This document shows, in pieces, positions 52,282 through 61,297 of a stretch of 64,000 bases of DNA (its first letter is position 1; every line of letters begins with the position of its first letter). The stretch comes from Chitinophagaceae bacterium (GTDB lineage: Bacteria; Bacteroidota; Bacteroidia; Chitinophagales; Chitinophagaceae), in NCBI GenBank assembly GCA_947446645.1, contig CANFHA010000004.1, positions 124,001 through 188,000 of the forward strand, written 5' to 3'. The notes beneath the pieces were generated by a model. The model was not told the DNA's origin. It made no database searches and saw nothing but the letters and a program-made list of their open reading frames with translations. The position numbers and the translations under genes were made by a program.

Positions 52282-52423
52282 ATACGAAGCAAGCATAAGC
52301 GCTATATCCTATCAATATGTTATTGCAAAAATTTAGCTGTTATTTGTTTTTAAATTTACCCCATAATTAAGCGCTGTAACTTTACCTTTCTTAACACCAT
52401 AACAAAATATTAAAAGGCAAAAA

Positions 52424-53092
52424 ATGAAACAAACCAGACTTTTTTTAATGACCTGCCTGCTGACCGTTTCGGCATTCGTAGCCATCATGTATACCTCTTC
52501 TTGCAGAAAAGATAAGTGTAAAGGTGTCGTTTGCCAGAATACTGGCCTTTGCTCTGGCGGCTCATGCTCATGTCCCACGGGTTATTCAGGCGCTCACTGT
52601 GAGAACTCTACAATTACTTACCAGAACAATTCATTTACTGATCTTAATATGACCATAAACGGAACTGCTTATGTTATTCCAGCAGGTTCATATACCGATT
52701 TTGTCGGAGTTGCAGGTACTTCCATCAGCGTTAGAAACATATACACCGGCGGAGGTTATGGCCAGTTTATTGATTGGGTAGACTTTATCGACCATTTCCC
52801 TACTAATGGTGATCACCTCACAGAACCATTCAATGTTGCGGCTGGATACGTCTATCTGCAGATAAGAAATATATCGTTATACAATATCAACTCTTTATTT
52901 GTAAACTATAATGCCCCTGGAGAATCTCATGAGTACCCCTACCTTCCTAATGATGGGGTGACTTATGGTATCGGCTATTATTCAGCATCTACTGGTTCTG
53001 AAATTCTTGCTGAGTCTGGTACATTTCAGTTTAGCTGGTATCCAGCAATTCCTTATACCGTAAACTCAACCGTTATTTTAACAGCTGATTAA
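52424..53092 (+). CDS. EGF-like lipoprotein, copy 1
   Basis: The 222-residue protein begins with a lipoprotein-type signal (MKQTRLFLMTCLL...YTSSC; lipid Cys at about residue 27). A Cys-rich EGF-like module follows (CKGVVCQNTGLCSGGSCSCPTGYSGAHCE). The C-terminal beta-rich domain of about 160 residues has no known family (TYQNNSFTDLNMTINGTAY). Its C-terminal part is very similar to the next gene. Cell-surface exposure and a binding role are inference. An upstream terminator for the haem_bd gene was not found. Confidence 0.8.
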   Translation: MKQTRLFLMTCLLTVSAFVAIMYTSSCRKDKCKGVVCQNTGLCSGGSCSCPTGYSGAHCENSTITYQNNSFTDLNMTINGTAYVIPAGSYTDFVGVAGTSISVRNIYTGGGYGQFIDWVDFIDHFPTNGDHLTEPFNVAAGYVYLQIRNISLYNINSLFVNYNAPGESHEYPYLPNDGVTYGIGYYSASTGSEILAESGTFQFSWYPAIPYTVNSTVILTAD

Positions 53093-53123
53093 GAAAACCT
53101 AGAAAAACTTCAAACGAAATTCC

Positions 53124-53900
53124 ATGAAAAAACTTCGATTTATTCTCACTGCGGTACTGGTTACCCTTACTTCGGTATTTACCATCATGTACACCTCCTG
53201 TAGGCCCGATGCCTGCAGTGGCGTTGCGTGCTCTAATGGAGGTACTTGCTCAGGTGGTACCTGCTCATGCCCGTCCAACTATACCGGCAGCCGCTGCCAA
53301 ACCTATCTCGACCCTTGCTCATCAGTCACCTGTTACAATGGTGGCACCTGCGCGGGCGGCTACTGCACCTGCCCTACCGGCTACACCGGGCCCAACTGCG
53401 AATACGCTGTCAATACTACACTCACTTATAGGAACAACTCATACACAACTCTGCACTTAACTATAAATGGTGCTTCCTATACTATTCCTGCGCTTACAGC
53501 ATCCTCTTTTACAGGCACGGCGGGTAGCTCTATCACTGTGTCTGATATCTACACCTATGGCAGTTTTGGCGAAACAATAACCTGGTCCACCTTTGGCGAT
53601 AATTTCCCCTCTACTGGCGAGATCGTAGAACAATTCAATGTTTCCGCAGAATACTTTTTCCTCCAAATGAGAAATATCAGTTCCTACAGCCTCAATTCAT
53701 TGTATGTGAATTATAATAGCTCTGCAGAAACTCATGAGTTTCCCTATATACCAAATGACGGGGTAACCTACGGTGTAGGCTATTATCTGGCATACTCAAA
53801 CACAGAGGTGTATGCTGAGTCGGGAGGATTTTATTGGGACTGGTTCCCCACTATCCCGTACACGCAGAATGCTTTCGTTACCGTAACTGCCACAGACTAG
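53124..53900 (+). CDS. EGF-like lipoprotein, copy 2, with two EGF modules
   Basis: The 258-residue paralogue of the preceding gene has a lipobox-like MYTSC (about residue 26). It has two EGF-like modules (CSGVACSNGGTCSGGTCSCP and CSSVTCYNGGTCAGGYCTCP) instead of one, and the same C-terminal domain (TYRNNSYTTLHLTINGASY, DGVTYGVGYY). Only 31 bp separate it from copy 1, so the pair arose by tandem duplication and gained or lost one EGF module. Confidence 0.8.
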   Translation: MKKLRFILTAVLVTLTSVFTIMYTSCRPDACSGVACSNGGTCSGGTCSCPSNYTGSRCQTYLDPCSSVTCYNGGTCAGGYCTCPTGYTGPNCEYAVNTTLTYRNNSYTTLHLTINGASYTIPALTASSFTGTAGSSITVSDIYTYGSFGETITWSTFGDNFPSTGEIVEQFNVSAEYFFLQMRNISSYSLNSLYVNYNSSAETHEFPYIPNDGVTYGVGYYLAYSNTEVYAESGGFYWDWFPTIPYTQNAFVTVTATD

Positions 53901-53924
53901 TTCAAAAAATTTAGTATGATTTTT

Positions 53925-53950
53925 GATGCCGGATATAAACCTCCGGCATC
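53925..53950 (+). terminator. Terminator-like hairpin after the EGF pair
   Basis: GATGCCGG (53925-53932) and CCGGCATC (53943-53950) form a perfect eight-pair stem with a ten-base loop. The bases after it (TTATACC) give only a short T-run, so termination would be partial. Confidence 0.5.
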
Positions 53951-54193
53951 TTATACCAGCTATACATTAAAAGCTCAGCAAGTAAACTCGCCTATGCGTG
54001 GCGCATAGCTTAGGCTGATAGCTATCGGATTGCATAGCTGCAACAGAGCAATCTATCGTGACACCAAAAGCACTATAATAGACCACCATCGATAATGCCA
54101 ACTTGTAAAATATAAGTGTTAGCTGCGCTGGGAAAGTGCTCCTTTAGCGCAGGCCATTTGTGTGTAGGGGCATTCTCGTGGTTAAACGAAAAA

Positions 54194-54263
54194 ATCCCGA
54201 AGGGATGAAATTATTATAGAAAGCATTATTGTATAACTGTTTGAACTCCGAAGGAGTGGCATA
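54194..54263. repeat. Single REP-like element related to the 37.2 kb array
   Basis: ATCCCGAAGGGAT (54194-54206) and GAACTCCGAAGGAGTGGCATA (54243-54263) are spaced 49 bases, as in the units at 37227-37862, with a shared ATTATTATAGAAA tract. It lies between convergent gene ends, like the array. Confidence 0.8.
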
Positions 54264-54376
54264 ACAGATGACATTGGAGTTAGAAGATGTCTTTTAATAA
54301 AATGATCACTCTTATTAGTGTAACATCAAATTCCTGGTATTAGCTTCCTTTAGTTCTGGTAATTTTAGCTAACCAC

Positions 54377-55279
54377 CTACTTAAACCGCGGATGAAATTT
54401 CTCTAGTGTCTGGCGCAGGTAGCTGCGGTCCAGGTGGGTGTATATCTCGGTGGTCGTTATACTTCTGTGGCCCATCATCTCCTGCACCGCCCTCAGATCA
54501 GCGCCGCCCTCTACCAGGTGAGTGGCAAACGAGTGGCGCAGTGTATGCGGGTGCACATTCTGCTTCAGGCCTATCTTCTGCGTAAGGTCTTTGAGTATCA
54601 TAAACACCATAACGCGGGACAGTGCCCCACCCCGCCGATTGAGAAACAGGATGTCTTCAAAGCCCTTCTTAATGACAGGCAGGTGGTTTCTGATGTGCTC
54701 GCGGTATAGCTGAATGTACTTCACCGCGGCATCACCTATAGGTATCAGGCGCTCCTTGTTGCCCTTGCCTATTACTTTTATGTAGCCCACATCCAGGTAT
54801 AGGTTAGATATGGTCAGCCCTATCAGCTCGCTCACGCGCAGGCCACAGCTATACATCGTCTCCAGCATAGCATGGTTACGCTGGCCTTCTGGTGTGCTGT
54901 GATCTATTGCGGCCAGCAACTGGTCTATCTCTTCCAGGCTCAGTACATGGGGCAGCAGCCGTTTCAGCTTGGGGGCTTCCAGCAGTTCGGTAGGGTCTTT
55001 CTTTACTACCTCTTCCAGCAGCAGGTAGCGGTAAAACGACTTGATCCCACTCAGCACCCGTGCCTGCGTACCCGCTGAAAGCCCAAGCTCATTTATGTTT
55101 ACCAGTAATGATTGTAAATGCTCAATCGTTATTTGCTCCACGCCCGCACCCGGGAAGGCATCTTGCAAATGGTCGCGCAACATAACCACATCGTGCAGGT
55201 AGGCCTCTATCGTATTCCCCGACATAGACCGCTCCAGCTGCAAATAGGCCTTAAACCCTTTCAGATATGCTTCCCACAC
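54377..55279 (-). CDS. xerD: Site-specific tyrosine recombinase XerD
   Basis: The 300-residue protein has an N-terminal SAM-like core-binding domain (AYLQLERSMSGNTIEAYLHDV) and a catalytic domain. The active-site set is the Arg in SCGLRVSELIGL, the Lys in IGKGNKERLIP, HTLRHSFATH, the GHRSITTTEIYTH His and its Tyr. With XerC it resolves chromosome dimers at dif. No dif-like site was recognised in the window. It faces aroQ divergently with 157 bp between. Confidence 0.92.
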   Translation of the reverse strand: MWEAYLKGFKAYLQLERSMSGNTIEAYLHDVVMLRDHLQDAFPGAGVEQITIEHLQSLLVNINELGLSAGTQARVLSGIKSFYRYLLLEEVVKKDPTELLEAPKLKRLLPHVLSLEEIDQLLAAIDHSTPEGQRNHAMLETMYSCGLRVSELIGLTISNLYLDVGYIKVIGKGNKERLIPIGDAAVKYIQLYREHIRNHLPVIKKGFEDILFLNRRGGALSRVMVFMILKDLTQKIGLKQNVHPHTLRHSFATHLVEGGADLRAVQEMMGHRSITTTEIYTHLDRSYLRQTLEKFHPRFK

Positions 55280-55302
55280 GACAACTAATTTTAATATTTG
55301 AG

Positions 55303-55417
55303 GATTTGAAAATTTGAAAATGAATGCTAAGCTTAATTGTTTTGCGTAAATTACTCACTAATTCTAATTAGTCATTTGATATTTGTAAACGTAAAGCCCT
55401 TTTCAAATTTTCAAATC
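55303..55417. repeat. 18-bp perfect inverted repeat in the xerD-aroQ gap
   Basis: GATTTGAAAATTTGAAAA (55303-55320) and TTTTCAAATTTTCAAATC (55400-55417) are exact reverse complements, about 80 bases apart, between two divergent starts. Confidence 0.7.
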
Positions 55418-55436
55418 AGTCAATTTTCAAATTAGT

Positions 55437-55880
55437 ATGTTACATCTTGCAATTGTAAACGGGCCCAACCTGAACCTGCTGGGAACAAGAGAGCCACACA
55501 TCTACGGCAACCAGTCTTTTGAGCACTACCTGGCGCAGCTGAAAGACCGTTTTCCGCTTGTACAGTTGCACTGCTACCAAAGCAATGTGGAGGGCGAACT
55601 CATCAACTACCTGCATGGCTGCATGGGCACCAAGCACGGCATTATACTCAATGCAGGCGCTTACAGCCACACCAGCATTGCGCTGGCGGATGCGGTCAGC
55701 GCTATAGGCATACCCGTGGTAGAGGTGCACATCTCCAATATCCTTGCGCGGGAGGACTACCGCAAAACCTCCTTTATCGCGTCAAAGTGCGTAGGCGCTA
55801 TCAGTGGGCTGGGCATGGAAGGCTACGCGCTGGCTATACAATATTTTGTAAACAGGCCGCTTGTAAAACAGGGAGCCTAA
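55437..55880 (+). CDS. aroQ: 3-dehydroquinate dehydratase, type II
   Basis: The 147-residue length fits the dodecameric type II enzyme of the shikimate pathway, which removes water from 3-dehydroquinate. Conserved NGPNLNLLGTREPHIYG (catalytic Arg18 and Tyr23), NAGAYSHTSIALADA and VEVHISNILARE are all visible. Its last four bases overlap the convergent fmt gene. Confidence 0.95.
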   Translation: MLHLAIVNGPNLNLLGTREPHIYGNQSFEHYLAQLKDRFPLVQLHCYQSNVEGELINYLHGCMGTKHGIILNAGAYSHTSIALADAVSAIGIPVVEVHISNILAREDYRKTSFIASKCVGAISGLGMEGYALAIQYFVNRPLVKQGA

Positions 55881-56815
55881 GACGTTGGTCGGTACCCCCT
55901 TAGAAAGTCGGTAACATTCATTCGCTTCTTCCCTTCCAGCTGCAGCTCATCAATATACACCCAGCCGTTTGCTGCCGCATACCGCAGGTAAGTAGCATTG
56001 TCTGACTCATGTAAACCAGGAGTAATTTCGACTGTCGCTGGCTCAACGTGAACTTTATATACCTTCAGCTGCTTGCCCCCAAGGCTTGTAAATGCTGCGG
56101 GATAAGGTGATAGCCCGCGAATAAAGCTATCTGTTTCATCTATAGTTTTATTCCAGTCTATCTGCAAATGCTCTTTAAATATCTTAGGGGCGTGCTTTAA
56201 CTCGCCTGCGGGAATATGGCTTTGGGGTATTTCCTGCAGGCTGCCATCGGCAACGCCTCTGACAGTTTTAACCAGCAGCGCTGCACCTGCTTCCATTAGC
56301 TTATCATGCATGGTGCCGGCATTGTCGGTGGGTAATATAGGTACTGACTGATGCAGCAGTATGTCACCTGTATCTATCTCATGCTTTAGCTTAAAAGTGG
56401 TAACACCTGTTTCCTTTTCTCCGTTGATGATAGCCCAGTTTATGGGCGCAGCACCACGGTATTGCGGCAGCAGTGACCCATGTACATTTATAGTGCCCAT
56501 GGGGGGCATATTCCACACCACCTCCGGCATCATACGAAAAGCCACTACTACCTGCAGGTCGGCGGCAAGGGCGTGCAGTTCCTCAAGGAACTGAGGCGCT
56601 TTCATCTTTTCCGGCTGCAGCACAGGAATACCCTGGTCCAGCGCATATTGCTTTACCGCTGAGGCCTGCAGCTGCTGACCACGCCCCGCAGGCTTATCCG
56701 GCATGGTAACGGCAGCAACAATGTTTGCGCCCGCATCTACAAGGCCTTTAAGGCACCCTACAGCAAAATCAGGAGTGCCAAAAAATACTATCCTCAGTTG
56801 TTCAAAAGGTTTCAT
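55877..56815 (-). CDS. fmt: Methionyl-tRNA formyltransferase
   Basis: The 312-residue protein has a formyltransferase domain with IVFFGTPDFAVGCLK, the catalytic motif NVHGSLLPQYRGAAPINWAI and GVTTFKLKHEIDTGDIL. A C-terminal beta-barrel that binds the tRNA starts near residue 205. It formylates Met-tRNAi with 10-formyl-THF to start translation. The 3' ends of fmt and aroQ overlap by four bases. No def gene is next to it. Confidence 0.95.
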   Translation of the reverse strand: MKPFEQLRIVFFGTPDFAVGCLKGLVDAGANIVAAVTMPDKPAGRGQQLQASAVKQYALDQGIPVLQPEKMKAPQFLEELHALAADLQVVVAFRMMPEVVWNMPPMGTINVHGSLLPQYRGAAPINWAIINGEKETGVTTFKLKHEIDTGDILLHQSVPILPTDNAGTMHDKLMEAGAALLVKTVRGVADGSLQEIPQSHIPAGELKHAPKIFKEHLQIDWNKTIDETDSFIRGLSPYPAAFTSLGGKQLKVYKVHVEPATVEITPGLHESDNATYLRYAAANGWVYIDELQLEGKKRMNVTDFLRGYRPTS

Positions 56816-56932
56816 CGAGGCAGCAAAGTTAACCTCAAACGCTCAATGGGAATTGGAACAAATGAATATATTTATTTCAACCCGCGGCCAGGCAGAACAA
56901 TTGCGGTATCGAAGTATCTTTGCGGCCTGCAA

Positions 56933-58021
56933 ATGAAGCCAAAAAGAATAGTCTGCACCGTTACCAACGATCTGAATTACGACCAGCGCATGATACGTAT
57001 CTGTACATCCCTGGCCGGGGCAGGATACGATGTAACGCTGGTGGGCTTCAGAAAGAAGACGAGTAAGCCACTGGTGAAGCGGCCATTCCGGCAGGTAAGG
57101 CTGCCCATTATTGTGGAGCAGGGCAAGCTTATGTATTTCCATTATTGGCTGAACCTGTTTTTCTTCCTCCTGTTTCGCAAGGCAGACATTCTGTGTGCTA
57201 TAGACCTGGATACCATATTGCCGGTTTACTATGCATCAAAGCTGCGCGGCAGGAAAAGAGTTTATGATGCCCACGAGATATTTACCGACCTTAAAGAAGT
57301 AATATCACGCCCGGCAGTACATAAAATGTGGACCTGGATCGGCAACCACACCGTACCCCATTTTCCAGTAGGCTATACCATCGGTGAGTGCTATGCCGAT
57401 GAGTTCAGAAAGAGATATGGCGTTAACTATGGTGTAGTGCGCAATGCCACTGTGTTGAAACCGGTAATGATACCCGAAAAGAAGGAGCATTTTATACTGT
57501 ACCAGGGCTGGGTGAATGTAGGGCGGTGCTTTGAGCAGCTTATACCCGCCATGCAATTTATTGATGCAAAGCTCATAGTATGCGGCGAGGGCAACTTTTA
57601 CGCCCAGGCTAAGGAATTGGCCCACCAATACAAGGTGGAGGATAAAGTCATTTTCAAAGGTTATGTGCCGCCCGCTCAGCTCAGCGATTATACCATTGAT
57701 GCCTATATAGGCATCACGCTTTTTGAAGACACTAGCCTCAGTAACCGCTTGTCTCTGGCCAACCGTTTCTTCGACTACATGCACTATGGTGTGCCGCAAC
57801 TATGCATTAAATACCCTGAGTATGAGTGCATCAACGGGCAGTTTGAAGTAGCACAGCTAATCGCTGACCCAACGCCGGAAACCATAGCTGCAGCGCTGAA
57901 TAAAATGCTTTCTGATGATGAGTATTATGCCCGGCTGCAGCAGAATTGTCTGTTGGCACGGGAAACTTATTGCTGGCAGGAAGAAGAGAAAAAGCTGGTA
58001 GAAATATACAAACAACTTTAG
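56933..58021 (+). CDS. GT4-like glycosyltransferase
   Basis: I start at the ATG at 56933 (362 residues); the longer frame begins inside fmt. The N-terminal half has a Rossmann-like domain (IVCTVTNDLNYDQRMIRICTSLAGAGYDVTLVG) and a DAHEIFTDL motif typical of GT4 enzymes. The C-terminal half has the sugar-nucleotide site (LIVCGEGNFY, FKGYVPPAQLSDYT). The next gene, a GT2, follows 18 bp later. Both probably act on a surface polysaccharide; the acceptor is not known. Confidence 0.82.
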   Translation: MKPKRIVCTVTNDLNYDQRMIRICTSLAGAGYDVTLVGFRKKTSKPLVKRPFRQVRLPIIVEQGKLMYFHYWLNLFFFLLFRKADILCAIDLDTILPVYYASKLRGRKRVYDAHEIFTDLKEVISRPAVHKMWTWIGNHTVPHFPVGYTIGECYADEFRKRYGVNYGVVRNATVLKPVMIPEKKEHFILYQGWVNVGRCFEQLIPAMQFIDAKLIVCGEGNFYAQAKELAHQYKVEDKVIFKGYVPPAQLSDYTIDAYIGITLFEDTSLSNRLSLANRFFDYMHYGVPQLCIKYPEYECINGQFEVAQLIADPTPETIAAALNKMLSDDEYYARLQQNCLLARETYCWQEEEKKLVEIYKQL

Positions 58022-58039
58022 CCGCGCCCCGATAGCGAA

Positions 58040-58819
58040 ATGAACGAACAGAAACAACAAAACGCAATCAGATTCAGCGTCGTCATCCCGGTATATAACG
58101 GGGAGGCGACCATCGCGCGGGCCATAGATTGTGTTCTTGCTCAGTCCTACCCTGCGCTGGATATTATTGTGGTCGATGATGCCAGCCGAGACGGCACTGC
58201 CACCATAGTGCAGGACTATGGAGACAAAGTACAGTTCATACAAAAATTGAACAATAGCGGGAGCTCCGCAACACGGAATAATGGCATGGACGTGGCAAAG
58301 GGCGACTACATAGCATTTCTCGATGCAGATGATGTGTGGCACAACGACAAGCTGGCGCTCATGAACACTATTCTGCTTTCTAAGCCGGATATTACCCTGT
58401 TCTACCATCCTTATACGCAGGAAAATATACTTGGCAAAAAGCTGCCCGAAGACATTGTTGTATACAAGTTTCCTTTTGTGAAACTCTTGCCCAGCAACCC
58501 TATTGCAACCTCCTGCATAGTAATAAAAAACAAACCTGAATTCCGCTTCGAGAGCAGCATGCGCTATATGGAGGACTTGGACCTGTGCCTGCAGGTGGGA
58601 TACAAGTACAAGATCTTTATGATAGACATACCGCTGACGCAGATCTTCCGGCCCTTTACTTCCGAAGGTGGAATTAGCGGTAACAAATGGAAAATGCGGA
58701 AAGGAGAAATGCTGGCCTATAGGAGACTCACAAAGCTGAATCCGCTGTTCGTAGGTCTGTTGCCATTCTTATGGCTATCCAGTATAGGAAAACACCTGGT
58801 AAAGAATTTAAAGAAATGA
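58040..58819 (+). CDS. GT2 family glycosyltransferase
   Basis: The 259-residue GT-A enzyme has FSVVIPVYNGEATI, IIVVDDASRDGT and the metal-binding DXD-like FLDADDVW. The C-terminus contains a hydrophobic segment (LNPLFVGLLPFLWLSSIGKHLVK) that may sit on the membrane. It is 18 bp after the GT4-like gene and ends one base before the convergent Spy-like gene. Confidence 0.88.
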   Translation: MNEQKQQNAIRFSVVIPVYNGEATIARAIDCVLAQSYPALDIIVVDDASRDGTATIVQDYGDKVQFIQKLNNSGSSATRNNGMDVAKGDYIAFLDADDVWHNDKLALMNTILLSKPDITLFYHPYTQENILGKKLPEDIVVYKFPFVKLLPSNPIATSCIVIKNKPEFRFESSMRYMEDLDLCLQVGYKYKIFMIDIPLTQIFRPFTSEGGISGNKWKMRKGEMLAYRRLTKLNPLFVGLLPFLWLSSIGKHLVKNLKK

Positions 58820-59248
58820 TCAGATAGAACCGGAGAAAGGTGACTTCTTCTCCACTATTACTTTTTCCTTGCGGGTCTTGTATTGCTCAAATTGCTCCTG
58901 GGAAAGCACCGCTTTAAACTCCGCCTCTTTGTTTTTTATTATCTCGCTTTTTTTCTTGGAAAGCTGCACCTTATCAGTTACATGCGTAAGACCATCCATA
59001 AGGCAAGTGTAATAAAGGTTCAGGTTCTTTACTTTATCATATTGTTCAGTGTTCAGGTACAGGTTCTTCGTCATCCAGCGTGTCTCGTCCTTAGCCTTCT
59101 CTTCACATTGTTTAGATATCTTCCCTATTTCCCGCTTTTCAACCTGCTCTGAGCGTACCTGTGAGACAACAAAATTTGGCGACGAAAGCATTACTGCCAC
59201 CAGCGAAGGAACCATGAACCAATAAGCCACTCTTCTTGTCAACACCAT
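58820..59248 (-). CDS. Small secreted Spy/CpxP-like helical protein
   Basis: The 142-residue protein has a membrane/signal segment (MVLTRRVAYWFMVPSLVAVML). It also has long charged helices with the pattern LNTEQYDKVKNLN...LSQEQFEQYKTRKEKV, which recalls the LTxxQ repeats of Spy/CpxP-type periplasmic chaperones. The family is not certain. It lies 115 bp after the M1 aminopeptidase gene in the same direction. Confidence 0.6.
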   Translation of the reverse strand: MVLTRRVAYWFMVPSLVAVMLSSPNFVVSQVRSEQVEKREIGKISKQCEEKAKDETRWMTKNLYLNTEQYDKVKNLNLYYTCLMDGLTHVTDKVQLSKKKSEIIKNKEAEFKAVLSQEQFEQYKTRKEKVIVEKKSPFSGSI

Positions 59249-59363
59249 GTATTAAAGTGTAAGCTCTTGATTGCCTACATTGTAAGCAAAATCATTATAT
59301 GCAAGATAAAAATTTAGTTCCAGAGAAAAAAATCAATTCAAAGCCATTAACACGCTGTTTAGT

Positions 59364-61259
59364 TTATTGTTTGGCGTATATAAGCTTATCAAGGCTTTCC
59401 TGCGCCAGGGGATGATAGTTCTTCCGGTATCTTTCATAAAGCATTCTCGCCATCTCAGCTCCCTTAGGTGTTTTCATCATCTCGCCATAAAGCGGCTCCA
59501 GGAATTTGCGGCGCCCTATTGAGGCCAGGAATGGTTCCATCTCCGGATAGGCAAATGTGTAGTTAGCGCGCACAGCCATTATAAACCAAAGATCAGCTAT
59601 TTCACTGTTGCCTGACTTGGTGAACTTATACGCCATATCCAGTGTCTTCATTTGGTTTGGGGAGAGTGCAGGAGGCATTTTGCGAAGAAAATGAAGCCAC
59701 TCATGAGTGGTCCACTCCGTGGTAACCAGCTGTGCCGGCGGCACATCGTTTAAGAACAGGTCGCGCGCATTATCCACTTTTGCAAACCGCTCCTGGCCGG
59801 CACGGGGGCAATTTGACGGAATGCCAGGTCCATACACCCACTCATTTATGTTCAGCTTCCTTCTCAGCGTGGTATCGTCTTTTATGAGGCCGGTATCCAG
59901 GTAAGTAAGGAAAGCTTCAGTCGTAATTGTCTTAAACGCATGGTCAAAAAAGTATCTTTTCAGGAATTTATCAAACCTGTCGCGGCCAGCCTGCACCTCT
60001 ATCAGCTTCAAAAAGTGTGAACCTTTCTCATAAGGAATATCTGTAAGTCCGTCATCCGGGTCGCGTCCTTTCAGGTCCAGCTTTAGCCACGTATCCTTGC
60101 TCTTTTCGCCTAGTGATTTCACATTTTCTACAAGGTCCTGGTAGCCGAGCTCCCACAGCATATCTGAGTAGCTGCTGCCCATCATTTGTTCCATTATGCG
60201 GCGCTCAAAATAGTCTGTAAAGCCCTCATTCAGCCAGAAATCGTCCCACGTAGCATTGGTCACCAGGTTACCGCTCCAGCTATGTGCCAGCTCATGGGCT
60301 ATCAGGCTCACCAGCGATCTGTCTCCGGCTATTATAGTAGGCGTGCAGAAGGTAAGCCGCGGATTTTCCATACCGCCTATCGGGAATCCTGCAGGAAGCA
60401 CGATAACATCATAACGGCCCCAGCGGTAAGCACCATAGAGCTGCTCGGCATTGTTCACCATCTTACCCACATTTTCAAACTCCCAGCGGGCACGCTCTAT
60501 CATCCCCGGCTCCGCATACACCCCTGTGCGTTCATCTATACTTTTGAACGTTACGTCGCCTACTGCCAGTGCCATAAGGTAGGCAGGAATAGGCGTGTTC
60601 ATCCTGAAATGATAGATGCCACTGTCGTTTTTCTCAGAGTGGTTCTCTGCGCTCATCAATGCCATAAGCCCTGTCGGCACGGTGACACGGGCATTGTAGG
60701 TAAAACGGATACCGGGCCCATCCGCACAAGGTATCCATGACCGTGCGTAGATAGATTCCGATTGCGTATATAGGAATGGCTGCGCTTTGTCATGCGTCTG
60801 GTCGGGGCTCAGCCATTGTAGCGCGCGCGCCTCTGTGCCTGTCTTATAGGTTACTTTTACCAGCCTGCTTGCTGGCTGAATGGGTATATGAAGCGCACTA
60901 CCCAGGAATTGGATCCGGGGATCGAGCCGGAACACTACAGCTTTACCATCTACCGTTACGGTGTCTATGGAAAGATCGTAAGTGTCAAGAACCAGTTCCC
61001 CGGCCTTTGTCTTGTTGTTTATTTGCCACAGCGCAGTACCCGCAATTTGCTTCTTTGCCATATCTACTGCTATATCCAGGTCCAGGTGCCGCATCTCTAT
61101 ATACGCAGCATTAGACAATGTATGTACATCCCTCAGTACCATAGAATCAACCGGGCTGGAATTCATAGCGCTTGCTTCTGTTTTTTTGTTCTTACATGCA
61201 GTAAAAGCAACAAACAAAAGAAGTAAGCCAACGACATTTTTTAGTATGTATCTGTTCAT
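59364..61259 (-). CDS. M1-family metallo-aminopeptidase (leukotriene A4 hydrolase-like), lipoprotein
   Basis: The 631-residue protein has a lipobox (VAFTAC, lipid Cys about residue 22). The M1 signature includes GGMEN (in place of GAMEN) and the zinc site HELAH with a distal NEGF glutamate. The C-terminal helical part fits LTA4 hydrolase-type enzymes. It removes N-terminal residues from peptides in the periplasm. It follows the ABC permease by 38 bp and is probably in the same operon. Confidence 0.92.
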   Translation of the reverse strand: MNRYILKNVVGLLLLFVAFTACKNKKTEASAMNSSPVDSMVLRDVHTLSNAAYIEMRHLDLDIAVDMAKKQIAGTALWQINNKTKAGELVLDTYDLSIDTVTVDGKAVVFRLDPRIQFLGSALHIPIQPASRLVKVTYKTGTEARALQWLSPDQTHDKAQPFLYTQSESIYARSWIPCADGPGIRFTYNARVTVPTGLMALMSAENHSEKNDSGIYHFRMNTPIPAYLMALAVGDVTFKSIDERTGVYAEPGMIERARWEFENVGKMVNNAEQLYGAYRWGRYDVIVLPAGFPIGGMENPRLTFCTPTIIAGDRSLVSLIAHELAHSWSGNLVTNATWDDFWLNEGFTDYFERRIMEQMMGSSYSDMLWELGYQDLVENVKSLGEKSKDTWLKLDLKGRDPDDGLTDIPYEKGSHFLKLIEVQAGRDRFDKFLKRYFFDHAFKTITTEAFLTYLDTGLIKDDTTLRRKLNINEWVYGPGIPSNCPRAGQERFAKVDNARDLFLNDVPPAQLVTTEWTTHEWLHFLRKMPPALSPNQMKTLDMAYKFTKSGNSEIADLWFIMAVRANYTFAYPEMEPFLASIGRRKFLEPLYGEMMKTPKGAEMARMLYERYRKNYHPLAQESLDKLIYAKQ

Positions 61260-61297
61260 CGAGCGGTAAAAATAACCAAATCATTTATAGATGCGCA

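Larger units (their letters stand above)
53901..54376. other. Intergenic region between convergent EGF and xerD genes
   Basis: The region contains the hairpin at 53925-53950, a REP-like element at 54194-54263 and a part-copy of the GATAGCTATCGG palindrome at about 54017. No open reading frame in it is convincing. Confidence 0.6.

Noticed and set aside
56798-56932. 45-codon N-terminal extension of the GT4-like gene
   Set aside because: It begins within fmt on the other strand; the ATG at 56933 gives a normal GT4 N-terminus.
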